Positions 1 to 7,860 of a DNA stretch of 64,000 nt are shown here, in pieces. The notes under the pieces are model-generated. The model worked only from the letters and a program-made list of their open reading frames with translations, made no database searches and had not been told where the DNA came from. The position numbers and the translations under genes were made by a program. Positions within the stretch are counted from its first letter, which is position 1. Every line of letters begins with the position of its first letter. This DNA is from Selenomonadaceae bacterium (lineage in GTDB: Bacteria; Bacillota; Negativicutes; Selenomonadales; Selenomonadaceae), in NCBI GenBank assembly GCA_017549815.1, contig JAFYNH010000032.1, positions 62,001 through 126,000 of the forward strand, given 5' to 3'.

Positions 1-132
1 TTTAGGCGGTTCTGGAGTTTTAGTAATTGGCGAAGGAGCCGGCGGCGGTGTTGGTTGTGGCGTCGGCGGTGGTGTTTTTTCTTGATGAGTTATTCCACCT
101 AATCTTTCGAGCAATGAGAGCGGTCTTGGCAT
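1..132 (-). CDS. Proline-rich N-terminus of a Tad-locus protein (partial, perhaps TadA/CpaF ATPase)
   Basis: The reading frame is open from an ATG at 132 to the window edge, so only 44 residues are visible. A GAGGAG Shine-Dalgarno site lies upstream. The protein opens with MPRPLSLLERLGG and then becomes a Pro/Thr-rich linker. It is the next gene after tadE on the same strand. The pilus ATPase TadA/CpaF has not appeared elsewhere in the locus, and Firmicute CpaF proteins often start with an SLLxRL segment followed by a low-complexity linker, so that is my best guess. It could instead be another pilus protein, because no Walker motif lies inside the window. Confidence 0.45.
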   Translation of the reverse strand, partial: MPRPLSLLERLGGITHQEKTPPPTPQPTPPPAPSPITKTPEPPK

Positions 133-160
133 TGGAAATTTCACTCCTCTATGATTTATT

Positions 161-523
161 TTAAGTCGTGCTTTCAAGCCTCATCGTATAAACTATGGCG
201 AATTCTTCGGGCATTATGAGAAAAGAATCGCCTCTTTTAAAATTGACTTTGACAGTTACATCTTCTTCGTCGGTGGTAACGTTAATCGACACTTTATAGA
301 TGCCGGCGTCGTCTGTATAGCCATTGTATCTTTCTACGACATCTTTTCTTTCCTCGCTCGTATTAGCCAAAGAAACTTCGCGGGCGATAGTGCGCGCTTG
401 ATTGTTGAAGTTCAGATAATCCATGAACATTATTCCGCCGTAAATCATGCCGAAAACTAGCATAAAAACAATCGGTGCCATGAGCGCGAATTCTACTGCG
501 GATTGACCTCTTTGTCTTATCAT
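161..523 (-). CDS. tadE: TadE-like pilus assembly (pseudopilin) protein
   Basis: A 120-residue protein with the TadE signature. A short basic N-terminus (MIRQRGQSAVEFAL, with the conserved Glu inside the hydrophobic start) is followed by one membrane segment at about residues 12-32 and a polar extracellular domain. TadE proteins are minor pseudopilins processed by the prepilin peptidase and needed for assembly of Flp pili. It lies in the minus-strand Tad locus, downstream of flp. A separate promoter-like sequence at 730-758 and the repeat-rich leader between them suggest independent transcription. The family call is secure; the exact role (TadE versus TadF) is less so. Confidence 0.8.
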   Translation of the reverse strand: MIRQRGQSAVEFALMAPIVFMLVFGMIYGGIMFMDYLNFNNQARTIAREVSLANTSEERKDVVERYNGYTDDAGIYKVSINVTTDEEDVTVKVNFKRGDSFLIMPEEFAIVYTMRLESTT

Positions 524-550
524 AAGAATCGGCGCGGCGTTTTATCAATT

Positions 551-690
551 AGGAATGCGTAATTAAGGGGTAAGGGAAAAGGTGTCGGGGTTAAAGGGTT
601 TTTCCCTGAACCCTAAATTCTGACCCCTAAATCCTTAACCCTAGTTCCTAGTTCCTAGACCCCAGTCCCTAATTCCTAATTGCTTTTCCG
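551..690. repeat. Dispersed heptad repeat array, locus 1
   Basis: Intergenic stretch built from short units such as CCCTAA, TTCCTAG and GTCCCTA with their complements on the left side. It lies in the 524-883 gap between tadE and flp, downstream of the tadE promoter, so it would be transcribed as a leader. This is the longest and most degenerate of 13 loci of this family in the window. Confidence 0.75.
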
Positions 691-729
691 CACCACTCAC
701 CTCTTTTCTGATTGAAATCATACCAAGAT

Positions 730-758
730 ATTGTAAAAGAAAATTTCAGCGTTTACAA
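730..758 (-). promoter_or_regulatory. Promoter for tadE
   Basis: On the minus strand a TTGTAA -35 (753-758) and TACAAT -10 (730-735) are separated by 17 bp. It lies just beyond the flp terminator and would give tadE a leader of roughly 200 nt containing repeat locus 1. Confidence 0.55.
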
Positions 759-772
759 GCCTTTTGACAAAG

Positions 773-800
773 AAAAAAGCCCCCAAAACAATTCGGAAGC
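773..800 (-). terminator. Terminator after flp pilin gene
   Basis: On the minus strand GCTTCC pairs with GGGGGC (with G-U pairs) around a 10-nt loop and is followed by a run of six T. It would end the abundant flp transcript while leaving tadE to its own promoter. Confidence 0.5.
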
Positions 801-883
801 TATTGAAATGAATTTGCGGTTAGATTAACCTGTCTTTCTGATTCTCGTCGATTGACAAGCGCAAGCCAAATTAGGCGTTGCTT

Positions 884-1099
884 TTACTTACCAATAGAAG
901 TGGCTGCCTCGTTAGCACCTTCAATCATAGTGCTTGCATTTTCAAATGCGCTACCGATAGCTCCGCCGAGACCGTCGTCGCTGAGAACAAAAATAGCAAT
1001 CGCCGCAACAAAAGCGATGATGAGTGCATACTCAACCATGCCCTGTCCCTTTTCAGAGGACTTAATTTTTTGGATTAATGCATTAATGTACTGTAACAA
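884..1099 (-). CDS. flp: Flp-type pilin (major pilus subunit)
   Basis: The protein is a 71-residue Flp prepilin. The leader ends in KG and is followed by QGMVEY, so the class III prepilin peptidase should cut after Gly18, leaving the usual Glu5-Tyr6 of mature Flp. A hydrophobic segment follows (about residues 24-40), then a small Ala/Gly-rich tail. I start at the TTG at 1099: the ATG at 1114 is itself part of the GGAGGAG Shine-Dalgarno sequence, which stands 6 nt before the TTG. A strong upstream promoter and a downstream terminator make this a single-gene transcript, as expected for the abundant pilin. It is the only pilin seen in this locus. Confidence 0.88.
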   Translation of the reverse strand: MLQYINALIQKIKSSEKGQGMVEYALIIAFVAAIAIFVLSDDGLGGAIGSAFENASTMIEGANEAATSIGK

Positions 1100-1120
1100 G
1101 AGAATCTCCTCCATCCTTAG

Positions 1121-1149
1121 ATTTAAAAAATAATTTATTCCCTTGACAA
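1121..1149 (-). promoter_or_regulatory. Promoter for flp
   Basis: Minus-strand TTGTCA (1144-1149) and TTAAAT (1121-1126) with 17 bp spacing, ending about 22 bp before the pilin start codon. Confidence 0.55.
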
Positions 1150-1190
1150 CTTAACCTGTCACGTTAGTTGGTTCAAAGCTAGTTTAAAGA

Positions 1191-2147
1191 TTAAACTTCA
1201 ATGTCAACAATCTTTTGGATTAAGACAAAACCGATAATTTCCATAGCGACCGCGAAAAGCACGGCATAACGCCCCGCTTCCTCCGTAACGAAGACTTGCA
1301 TTTGATCATGATTGAACATCCAGCAAAAGATCGCCATGAAAATTGGCAAGGCGACTAACACCCATGCGGAAAATCTTCCTTGCGCCGTCAGAGCGTTGAT
1401 TTCGCGTTTCATGCGAATACGCTCATTGATTGTTTCGCTGATTGTGTCAAGGATTTGGGCAAGGTTCCCGCCGACTTCGCGCTGAATTAAAACCGCCGTA
1501 ACAACTAGGTCAAAGTCAGCACTGCCAACGCGCCTGTTCATCTGCTCAAGTGCGCCTTCCAAAGATACGCCCATCGTAATATCTGTCATGACGCGCTCGA
1601 ATTCGGTACTTATCGGCGGCTCCATTTCCTTCGCGACTACGTCCATAGCTTGTTGGAAACTGTAGCCAGCTCGCAAAGCATTTGCAACGGTCGTTAAGCA
1701 ATCGCCGAGTTGTTCGGTAAAAGCCGTGCGCCGCCGACTTATCTTTATGGAAATCGCGCTCCACATTATTAAAGGAACCATAACACCTATTACTGGAGCA
1801 ATGAATATATTCATCGTTATTACATAGACTAGAAAAGTTGTGATAAGCGCGGTACCTATCGAAACAACAGCGTACTCTGCCCCGTAAAGCGGAATGCCTG
1901 CCTGCCTTAGTTTGAAATCCAAACTCCTAGAGGCTTCCCAAGCTGAAAAGGGTCGCGCCAGTAGTTTAATTAATTTGTAGAGACGCTGTATCAGAGGTTC
2001 CTTTTCCTTAGCCTTGACTTCAACGACATTGTGGCGGCGGAGTCGGTGAAAAACATTCACGCTTTGACTTCTTTTGATGAACAAAACTATCAATCCTACG
2101 ATTAGGAAAGTCAGTATCGCGCACAACGCCGCCAGAAATATCAGCAA
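1191..2147 (-). CDS. tadB: TadB/TadC-type inner-membrane pilus platform protein
   Basis: A 318-residue membrane protein with a T2SS-F domain. It has an N-terminal helix (about residues 3-25), a basic cytoplasmic stretch, a helix pair near 95-135, the cytoplasmic T2SS-F core (LRAGYSFQQAM through REVGGNLAQIL, about 160-225) and C-terminal helices. Such proteins form the inner-membrane platform on which the pilus ATPase acts. It begins 6 bp after the upstream cpaE-like gene, so the two are co-transcribed. Most Tad loci have both tadB and tadC; only one is present here, so its partner is probably beyond the left edge. TadB is favoured over TadC from its position, not from a diagnostic residue. 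Confidence 0.82.
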   Translation of the reverse strand: MLIFLAALCAILTFLIVGLIVLFIKRSQSVNVFHRLRRHNVVEVKAKEKEPLIQRLYKLIKLLARPFSAWEASRSLDFKLRQAGIPLYGAEYAVVSIGTALITTFLVYVITMNIFIAPVIGVMVPLIMWSAISIKISRRRTAFTEQLGDCLTTVANALRAGYSFQQAMDVVAKEMEPPISTEFERVMTDITMGVSLEGALEQMNRRVGSADFDLVVTAVLIQREVGGNLAQILDTISETINERIRMKREINALTAQGRFSAWVLVALPIFMAIFCWMFNHDQMQVFVTEEAGRYAVLFAVAMEIIGFVLIQKIVDIEV

Positions 2148-2152
2148 GCTCC

Positions 2153-3259
2153 CTACCTCCCTTCCGCAATAACCTTGTCAGCCATATCACTTATACTTTT
2201 CATTAACAGAGTATCTGCCGGCAAACCTTGCGACAGACGCCCACTGTTAGCAATGGAAATCATTCGGTATTCGTTGGGAATCATAACATCAACGGGATAA
2301 CCGAGATTGAGGGAAATTTTCAGGCGTTCTTCTTCGGTAAAAGGATTGACGCGGGTAAAAACCGTTTTGACGCTCCTTTTAAGGTCTTTTTGCGCCTCGA
2401 ACATTTCCATAGTTTTTTTGACGTGCTTAATCTCAAAGCCGCTGTTAATCATCGTAGTAACGAAAACCAAATCGGAAATTCGGCAAACGTTCAGCGACAA
2501 GGGATTGAAACCCGCCGGAAGGTCAATCAGCACGTAGCGGAAAATATTCCCCGTCATCATGACAACTTCAACGAGATTTTCGGGCGAAACTAATTCGGCG
2601 TATTCGGGGCGGTCGGGACTGCTAAGGAGTGAGACGCCCTTTTTTATTTCCGAAAAGTAAGGCGCGAAAGTCATTGGCGTCAGGAGTTTTACGTCCTGTG
2701 TGGCGTCAACAACGGTTCGTTTCGGGTCTAAGTCGAAAAAAATCGGTAAGTCGCCGAATTGCAAATCCGCATCGATTAAAGCTACGCGCTCTTTGGTTTT
2801 TTCGCCGATAAGCAAGGCGAGTAATGCCGCCAGCGTAGTTCGTCCCGAACGCCCTTTCGGACTGAAGAACGAGATTAATTTTGCGGGCTTACGTTTGCCT
2901 CGCATAGAATAAAGTTGGAGATATTCTAAAACCTCTTTTGCGGAGAACGGTTTTAAAATGCAACCCATTGCCCCGCCTTCCAGAGCTTCTTGGGCTTTGA
3001 GCGGATCCCATTGAATCATCGTGCCCAAAATATATGCCCCCGGAAACATATCGACAAAAGCCGGTAATGCATTAAGAGTTTCTTCATTATCGATATTTAT
3101 TAAAAACAAATTCGGGTTGAACATGGCGGCGGGACCTATAGCGGCGTTTGCAGTCTTATAGGTCGAGGAGACTTCAAAATCGGGTGATCTTCTCAACGTC
3201 ATTACCATATCTTCCATTAAATCTTGGTTGTCTTCAATTACAATCACTCGATAAGCCAA
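2153..3259 (-). CDS. cpaE: CpaE-like protein: pseudo-receiver plus ParA/MinD-type ATPase
   Basis: 368 residues. The N-terminus (1-125) has the fold signature of a response-regulator receiver (acidic pair E9-D10, KPF near 103), but the phospho-acceptor position reads Asn55 (LINID), so it is probably a pseudo-receiver that cannot be phosphorylated. Residues from about 130 form a MinD/ParA ATPase whose deviant Walker A reads SPKGRSGRTT, with Arg where most ATPases have the Lys of GKT. CpaE/TadZ proteins place the Tad machine at the cell pole. A second ATPase of the same superfamily lies immediately upstream, which is unusual. The start follows an AAGGAGG site. Confidence 0.82.
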   Translation of the reverse strand: MAYRVIVIEDNQDLMEDMVMTLRRSPDFEVSSTYKTANAAIGPAAMFNPNLFLINIDNEETLNALPAFVDMFPGAYILGTMIQWDPLKAQEALEGGAMGCILKPFSAKEVLEYLQLYSMRGKRKPAKLISFFSPKGRSGRTTLAALLALLIGEKTKERVALIDADLQFGDLPIFFDLDPKRTVVDATQDVKLLTPMTFAPYFSEIKKGVSLLSSPDRPEYAELVSPENLVEVVMMTGNIFRYVLIDLPAGFNPLSLNVCRISDLVFVTTMINSGFEIKHVKKTMEMFEAQKDLKRSVKTVFTRVNPFTEEERLKISLNLGYPVDVMIPNEYRMISIANSGRLSQGLPADTLLMKSISDMADKVIAEGR

Positions 3260-3293
3260 ATTATCAACCTCCTTGTGCTAAGATTTTTACTTA

Positions 3294-4139
3294 TTAAAAG
3301 CCCAAAAATCTTTTTATGGTGCTGAAAAAGCCGCGTCCTTCGGTTTTAATTTCTGGCGCGACTTTAGATTGTCTTTGCGTGTAGTTGCCGACCAAATCAT
3401 AAAAACTTTCCGTCAAGCGCGAATTAGGAGCCGCGAACATAAGCGGTTGTCCCGCATTAATCGACTTGTTGACGGCGGGGAAATCGTTCGGTAACTTGTG
3501 ATAAAAGGGTTCGCCCAAAAGTCTTTCAACGTCCTTGCCGTTAATCAATTTCTGCGAGTCGGCGCGGTTTTCGATAAGCCGAATTTTACTTTCCTCATAT
3601 TCAAAGCGGAGTAAAGTATCATAGCCGATTTTATAATTTTTAAGGGCGGGCAGAAAATCAATGACGCCGATATAATTTATTATGGTGCTTATGTCGAGCA
3701 TAGCCAAATTCAACGAACTGAACATTGAGTTAAGGTCGAGTATAACGAAGTCAAAATAATCCATGCGGTGAATAATGTTCGTAAGAATTTGCACGTCGGT
3801 CTGATAAGCGTCGTAAATGTAAAGCGGCGCGGGCAAGATTGAAAAATTAACATTGCCCTGCGAATATTCTATAAGGAAATCGTTAATTCTGAACCCTTCG
3901 GGATTGTCGAGCAAGGCGCGTTGGGCACCAGCAATAGTATTGGTGGAGGTAAGTTTCAGATAATTGAGCACATCTCCGAATTGTAAATCCAAATCGGCGA
4001 GGCAAACTTTATAGCCTTCATTAGCTAAACCTGCCGCCAAATTAATCGCCACGATAGTTTTTCCTATTCCGGGCGACGTGCTGAAAACGCTGATAATTAC
4101 GCTAGTTTTTTGAATTGAACTTTGTGCCATTGTTGCCAT
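3294..4139 (-). CDS. tadZ: TadZ-like ParA/MinD-family ATPase
   Basis: 281 residues from the ATG at 4139. I prefer this start to the ATG at 4154 because that codon overlaps the GGAGGGG ribosome-binding site, which is well spaced for 4139. The deviant Walker A reads STSPGIGKT, and the LADLDLQFGD and VILDLNS segments match the ParA/MinD core. There is no receiver domain at the N-terminus, in contrast to the adjacent CpaE-like gene. The C-terminal 30 residues are basic with an amphipathic FFSTIKRFLGF tail, which may bind membrane as in MinD (inference). It lies between cpaC and cpaE in one operon and probably helps localise the pilus machine. Confidence 0.78.
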   Translation of the reverse strand: MATMAQSSIQKTSVIISVFSTSPGIGKTIVAINLAAGLANEGYKVCLADLDLQFGDVLNYLKLTSTNTIAGAQRALLDNPEGFRINDFLIEYSQGNVNFSILPAPLYIYDAYQTDVQILTNIIHRMDYFDFVILDLNSMFSSLNLAMLDISTIINYIGVIDFLPALKNYKIGYDTLLRFEYEESKIRLIENRADSQKLINGKDVERLLGEPFYHKLPNDFPAVNKSINAGQPLMFAAPNSRLTESFYDLVGNYTQRQSKVAPEIKTEGRGFFSTIKRFLGF

Positions 4140-4164
4140 TTGAAACCCCTCCATTCTTCAAAAT

Positions 4165-5754
4165 TTATCTTTTATCAAACGGTCTTTCCGTTTCTGGTTC
4201 GTCAAGCGCGAACTCAACAATTTCGTCTTTAGATTTATTTCTTTTATCGGTCTCGGACTTTTTATTGGTCGTTGACCGCGTGTTATTCGGGTTGTTAATT
4301 CTTGAAGGCGGCAAGATTCTTGGCGGTGGCGGCGGAGGAGGTTCCTCAATTACTGGCTCCGTCGCTGTCTCTTTAAAGTCCTTTTTATCCATTGAATCTT
4401 TATATGCCTGTTCTTGATTATACCACTCTTGCATTGATTGCGACATATCGGCTTGCGAATTGTCTTCATTGTTGACAAGGTAAGGCGTCACGACGATTAT
4501 CAATTCGCGCTTATCCTTTGAACGGGACGTATGCTTGAAGAATTCGCCGAGAATCGGAATATCACCCAAAAGCGGGATTTTAGAAATGCGTTTACTCTCG
4601 GAGGAATCCATTAAGCCGCCAATTACAATCGGTGCGCCCGAATCAAGGTTTATAACGGAATCGGCACTGCGCGTTGTGATTAAGGGCAAGCCGTTATTCA
4701 TGTATTCGCCAATGTTGCTAACTTCCGCGTGAACCATAGAATTTATCCTATTCTGCGAGTCAACGACGGGTTTGAATTGAAGAATAATACCGTAGTTTTC
4801 AAATTGCGTGTTGGTCGAGCCGTTAGCATTTGTCGTAGTGTAGGGGACTTTACCGCCGATTTGGATAGTAGCCTGTTCGCCGCTTAAAGTCGTCACACTC
4901 GGTCGCGAAAGGACTTTAGCTTTGCCTTCGCTAACCAAAAGGCTAATCGTGGCGTTAATCGGTCCAATTCGATTACTGAGCCACTCAAAAGCTGGCTTAT
5001 CAAAAATTCTAATATTCGTATTAGCTGGCTTGTAATATTTACCGAAATAAAACTTACCGTCACTGCCGCTTTCGCCGTATTGGACGCCTAAATCTTTTGC
5101 GTTATTGGAATTAATTTCGATAATCTGCGCCTCAAGACGAATTTGCGTCGGGTGTAAAATTTGCAACATGTCAATGATCTTGCCCTTATTTTCGGACTTG
5201 CTCATTTCGAGATTGCCGCTCCTGCCGACATTGCTCGCCGAAGTCGTATTAAGGCTGGTATCAAAGCCGCTACCGACAAGAATACTGCTTTCGCTACTAC
5301 CGTCCATAAAGAGCCGCGCAGTTTGCAGGGCATAATTTTTTTCGTATTGATTTTCGACGGTGCCCGTTAGCAAAATTCTTTCGCCGACCATTCTGACATG
5401 AACGTTAGGCAAGCCGATAGCATTTTCAATCAACATAGCTTGTCCGGGGTCTTCGGGCGAAACGACGATTAAATATTCGTGGCGAACACCGTCAGCCGTC
5501 CAAACGAAAAGCGCGGTTGAACTGGGATTTTCTTTCGTAACTATCAAGAATTCACTCGCGGAACCCGGCAGTTGAACAATAGACGCCACACCGGGGTTGC
5601 CGACGGCGATTCTTGTAATTTGCTGTCCCATGTTCATATAGTGCGAAGTTTTAACACTAATACTAAGAGTTTCGGGCGCGGCATATGCGTTCGGCGTAAC
5701 GATTGCGAACGCCGCCGCTGTCAGAAAAAATTTTTTCAAAAAAGAATGGCTCAT
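4165..5754 (-). CDS. cpaC: Tad secretin CpaC/RcpA
   Basis: 529 residues with a signal peptide (KKFFLTAAAFAIVTPNAYA, cut near residue 25). An N-terminal pilus/BON-type region (about 28-190) is followed by the secretin core (about 210-440), with hallmark segments such as VLSRPSVTTLSGEQATIQIGG and IPLLGDIPILGEFFKH. The tail after about residue 450 carries a run of prolines and is highly charged and disordered. Secretins form the outer-membrane pore through which Flp pili exit, so the gene is direct evidence for a diderm envelope. It lies 18 bp after cpaB. Confidence 0.93.
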   Translation of the reverse strand: MSHSFLKKFFLTAAAFAIVTPNAYAAPETLSISVKTSHYMNMGQQITRIAVGNPGVASIVQLPGSASEFLIVTKENPSSTALFVWTADGVRHEYLIVVSPEDPGQAMLIENAIGLPNVHVRMVGERILLTGTVENQYEKNYALQTARLFMDGSSESSILVGSGFDTSLNTTSASNVGRSGNLEMSKSENKGKIIDMLQILHPTQIRLEAQIIEINSNNAKDLGVQYGESGSDGKFYFGKYYKPANTNIRIFDKPAFEWLSNRIGPINATISLLVSEGKAKVLSRPSVTTLSGEQATIQIGGKVPYTTTNANGSTNTQFENYGIILQFKPVVDSQNRINSMVHAEVSNIGEYMNNGLPLITTRSADSVINLDSGAPIVIGGLMDSSESKRISKIPLLGDIPILGEFFKHTSRSKDKRELIIVVTPYLVNNEDNSQADMSQSMQEWYNQEQAYKDSMDKKDFKETATEPVIEEPPPPPPPRILPPSRINNPNNTRSTTNKKSETDKRNKSKDEIVEFALDEPETERPFDKR

Positions 5755-5772
5755 GATTTATAATTCCTATAA

Positions 5773-6936
5773 TCATTGATTACCCGGAAAAGATTGGGCA
5801 ATGCGCGAATTCGATAAAGCGGTATCCGAGACTGGCTCAGCCACGACTGGGAAACTTGCGCGGGGATTATTGCTTCCGACACGTTGATTAGGTACTGGAG
5901 CTTCTACGCCCGACGGAATTACAGGCAGTGACGCTTTTGCTGGTGAAACTATAGTTTCTTCTGCCTTTTGCGTGATTTGGTCGCCCTGAATAATTTCTAT
6001 TTTCGGTGCTGGAGGTGTTGCAGGTATTGCAGGGGTCGTGGGTAGTTGCGGCAAAGGCATAACCGATGCTTGGTTTGAAGGAATAGCCGGCAAAGGATTT
6101 TCTATTGGTGCCGATGATTGAGACGACGGCGGCGGATATGTCGGTTCGGGTTCTGGCTCTGGTTGCGGGGCATTGACCGATTCGAGAGTATATTCCATCT
6201 CGGTTACGTACATATTGCGCGGCTTAGTCGGACGTAATGACATATAGATTTCTCCGAGCTTAGAGGCGGAAACCAATTTCAAAACGTCTTCGGGCTTGAG
6301 TGCGAAAGTTGCTATCGAAGGATTGCTGATAGCAGTTGTATTCGCAACGCCGTCGCCAACAGCATTTGTACCTGTCATGTCTTTATTTATGCTCAGGAGC
6401 TGAACATTTTGCAAGAGAACATTGGTCGTAACGCTGAACTGACTTTTTTCAACGAGGAGCAAATCGACGAAATCGCCGGGTTTAGCAAAGCCTGCGACGC
6501 CCGTAATATCGTTTACGCTTATTGAAATTGCTCGGCAATCTAGCGGGATAGTTGCGATAAAGCCTTCGTCATTTTTCTCCGCGAAAACTTTTTGGATTGT
6601 AAGAATATCGCCCGCAAAGATTGAGACTTTTACTTGAACGTCTAAAATATCTTTGAAACCAGTTATCGCACCTTCGGGCACCATTTCAACGGGCATTTCC
6701 TTTAGCTGCAACATATTTTCTTGAATTCTTGTGCGAGGCGGGATATTTGTTTTTGCGACGACAACTTGAGTTGTTGCGACGCGATTTTTTTCTTCATTTT
6801 TAGCGGCTTCTTCACCGCTTAGAAAACTCATTGCGGCATATACTGCTAAGAACATTAACAACGCCGCGCCTGCCGCCAACGTCAGCAACTGACGAGGTCG
6901 CAGGTCATTCAACTTATTTATTATTTTTTGGAACAT
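5773..6936 (-). CDS. cpaB: CpaB/RcpC pilus assembly protein (SAF domain)
   Basis: 387 residues, first gene of the Tad operon. A single N-terminal membrane anchor (about residues 18-40) is followed by a SAF/CpaB domain (VVAKTNIPPRTRIQ through VSIFAGDILT, about 58-115) and the RcpC-like periplasmic region. A Pro-rich low-complexity stretch begins near residue 255 (a PEPEPEP run, then many PAIP repeats). The family is thought to act as a periplasmic gate or stabiliser for the secretin. I use the ATG at 6936, 6 nt after AGAAGG, rather than the in-frame TTG two codons upstream. Confidence 0.87.
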   Translation of the reverse strand: MFQKIINKLNDLRPRQLLTLAAGAALLMFLAVYAAMSFLSGEEAAKNEEKNRVATTQVVVAKTNIPPRTRIQENMLQLKEMPVEMVPEGAITGFKDILDVQVKVSIFAGDILTIQKVFAEKNDEGFIATIPLDCRAISISVNDITGVAGFAKPGDFVDLLLVEKSQFSVTTNVLLQNVQLLSINKDMTGTNAVGDGVANTTAISNPSIATFALKPEDVLKLVSASKLGEIYMSLRPTKPRNMYVTEMEYTLESVNAPQPEPEPEPTYPPPSSQSSAPIENPLPAIPSNQASVMPLPQLPTTPAIPATPPAPKIEIIQGDQITQKAEETIVSPAKASLPVIPSGVEAPVPNQRVGSNNPRASFPVVAEPVSDTALSNSRIAQSFPGNQ

Positions 6937-6978
6937 GAGCAACCTTCTCTCGTCAAGGTTAATTTGTTGTTTTTCCGA

Positions 6979-7006
6979 ATTATACCTTTTTACTGCAGTT
7001 TGTCAA
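6979..7006 (-). promoter_or_regulatory. Strong promoter of the Tad operon
   Basis: Minus-strand TTGACA (7001-7006) and TATAAT (6979-6984), both exact consensus, with 16 bp spacing, 43 bp upstream of the cpaB ATG. The rest of the 6937-7200 gap is AT-rich; I see no operator with confidence. Confidence 0.75.
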
Positions 7007-7200
7007 ACGTCTAATCAAATTTTAAACTTAGATGATTGCATTTTTATACGCGATTTAATTCCTACTTCCAAAAATTCCCCCTTCCCAAAATTTTAAATTG
7101 AACTCTGATTATAAAGTATATTTTTCTCAAAGGATTTGTCAAGCAAAAGGCATGTGAAAGATTTATTTAATCATTTTAGCAAACTGCGCGTGCAACTTTG

Positions 7201-7229
7201 TTGACCGTATTGCGCGGCTGATTTAAAAT
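7201..7229 (+). promoter_or_regulatory. Promoter of the glucitol-type PTS operon
   Basis: TTGACC (7201-7206) and TAAAAT (7224-7229) with 17 bp spacing. It is divergent from the Tad promoter. The predicted start would fall almost on the AAAGGAGG site of the small upstream ORF, giving a very short leader for that ORF. No convincing cre site was found. Confidence 0.55.
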
Positions 7230-7253
7230 GCTGGCAAAGGAGGTTTTGACTTT

Positions 7254-7313
7254 ATGGAAAAAATATCGTACCTTTCTTGGTCGTCAATCTTAAATCGTGT
7301 TTCGGGCGAATAA
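7254..7313 (+). CDS. Possible 19-residue leader or small protein upstream of srlA
   Basis: An ATG 10 nt after a strong AAAGGAGG site opens a 19-codon frame (starting MEKISYLSWSSILNR) that ends in TAA at 7311-7313, 19 bp before srlA. The Shine-Dalgarno site is as good as those of the neighbouring genes, and the ORF lies between the PTS promoter and srlA. It could be a small protein, a regulatory leader peptide, or a decayed reading frame. I recognise no homologue and there is no run of codons typical of amino-acid attenuation. Confidence 0.4.
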   Translation: MEKISYLSWSSILNRVSGE

Positions 7314-7332
7314 ATTTTGAGGAGGATTTTTA

Positions 7333-7848
7333 ATGGAGGCAATCGCTTCGTTAGCAAATGGATTTATGGATTTATTCCGCGCAGGTTCGGAAACGTTCGT
7401 TGCGTGGGTGACGGGGATTATCCCGCTGGTAGTAATCATGATGACGGCGGTCAACTCACTGATAAAATTAATCGGCGAAGACAAAGTGAACGGCGTCGCA
7501 GAGTTCGCAACCAAGTATACAATCACCCGCTATACGATTTTACCGGTCTTGTCGGTTATCTTTCTTTGTAATCCTATGGCTTATACATTTGGGCGTTTCG
7601 TCGAGGAAAAACATAAAGCCGCTTTTTACGACGCGGCAGTTAGCTTTGTCCACCCTGTCACGGGATTATTTCCTCATGCGAACGGCGGCGAACTTTTCGT
7701 TTATATGGGCATAGCGGCGGGCATTACGCAACTTGGCTTGCCGTTGGGCGATTTGGCGGTCAGATATTTTATCGTCGGCGTCATTGTGATTTTGATTCGC
7801 GGGATTATCACTGACAGAATTTATGCGCATATGAGCGGCAAGAAATAA
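7333..7848 (+). CDS. srlA: PTS glucitol/sorbitol-type permease, EIIC component
   Basis: 171 residues with about four hydrophobic segments (roughly 25-45, 68-90, 122-138, 143-160), matching the GutA/SrlA EIIC family in length and in the LGLPLGDLAVRYFIVG segment. It forms the membrane channel of the phosphotransferase system that imports a polyol and phosphorylates it. GAGGAGG precedes the ATG. It is followed 12 bp later by srlE. The sugar is assumed to be glucitol or a similar polyol from family membership; the operon partners leave the true substrate open. Confidence 0.9.
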   Translation: MEAIASLANGFMDLFRAGSETFVAWVTGIIPLVVIMMTAVNSLIKLIGEDKVNGVAEFATKYTITRYTILPVLSVIFLCNPMAYTFGRFVEEKHKAAFYDAAVSFVHPVTGLFPHANGGELFVYMGIAAGITQLGLPLGDLAVRYFIVGVIVILIRGIITDRIYAHMSGKK

Positions 7849-7860
7849 GGAGGCGGCTGA

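Noticed and set aside
7010-7200. cre site or other operator in the Tad-srl divergent region
   Set aside because: No sequence matched the cre palindrome well enough; only AT-rich DNA and the two promoters are defensible.
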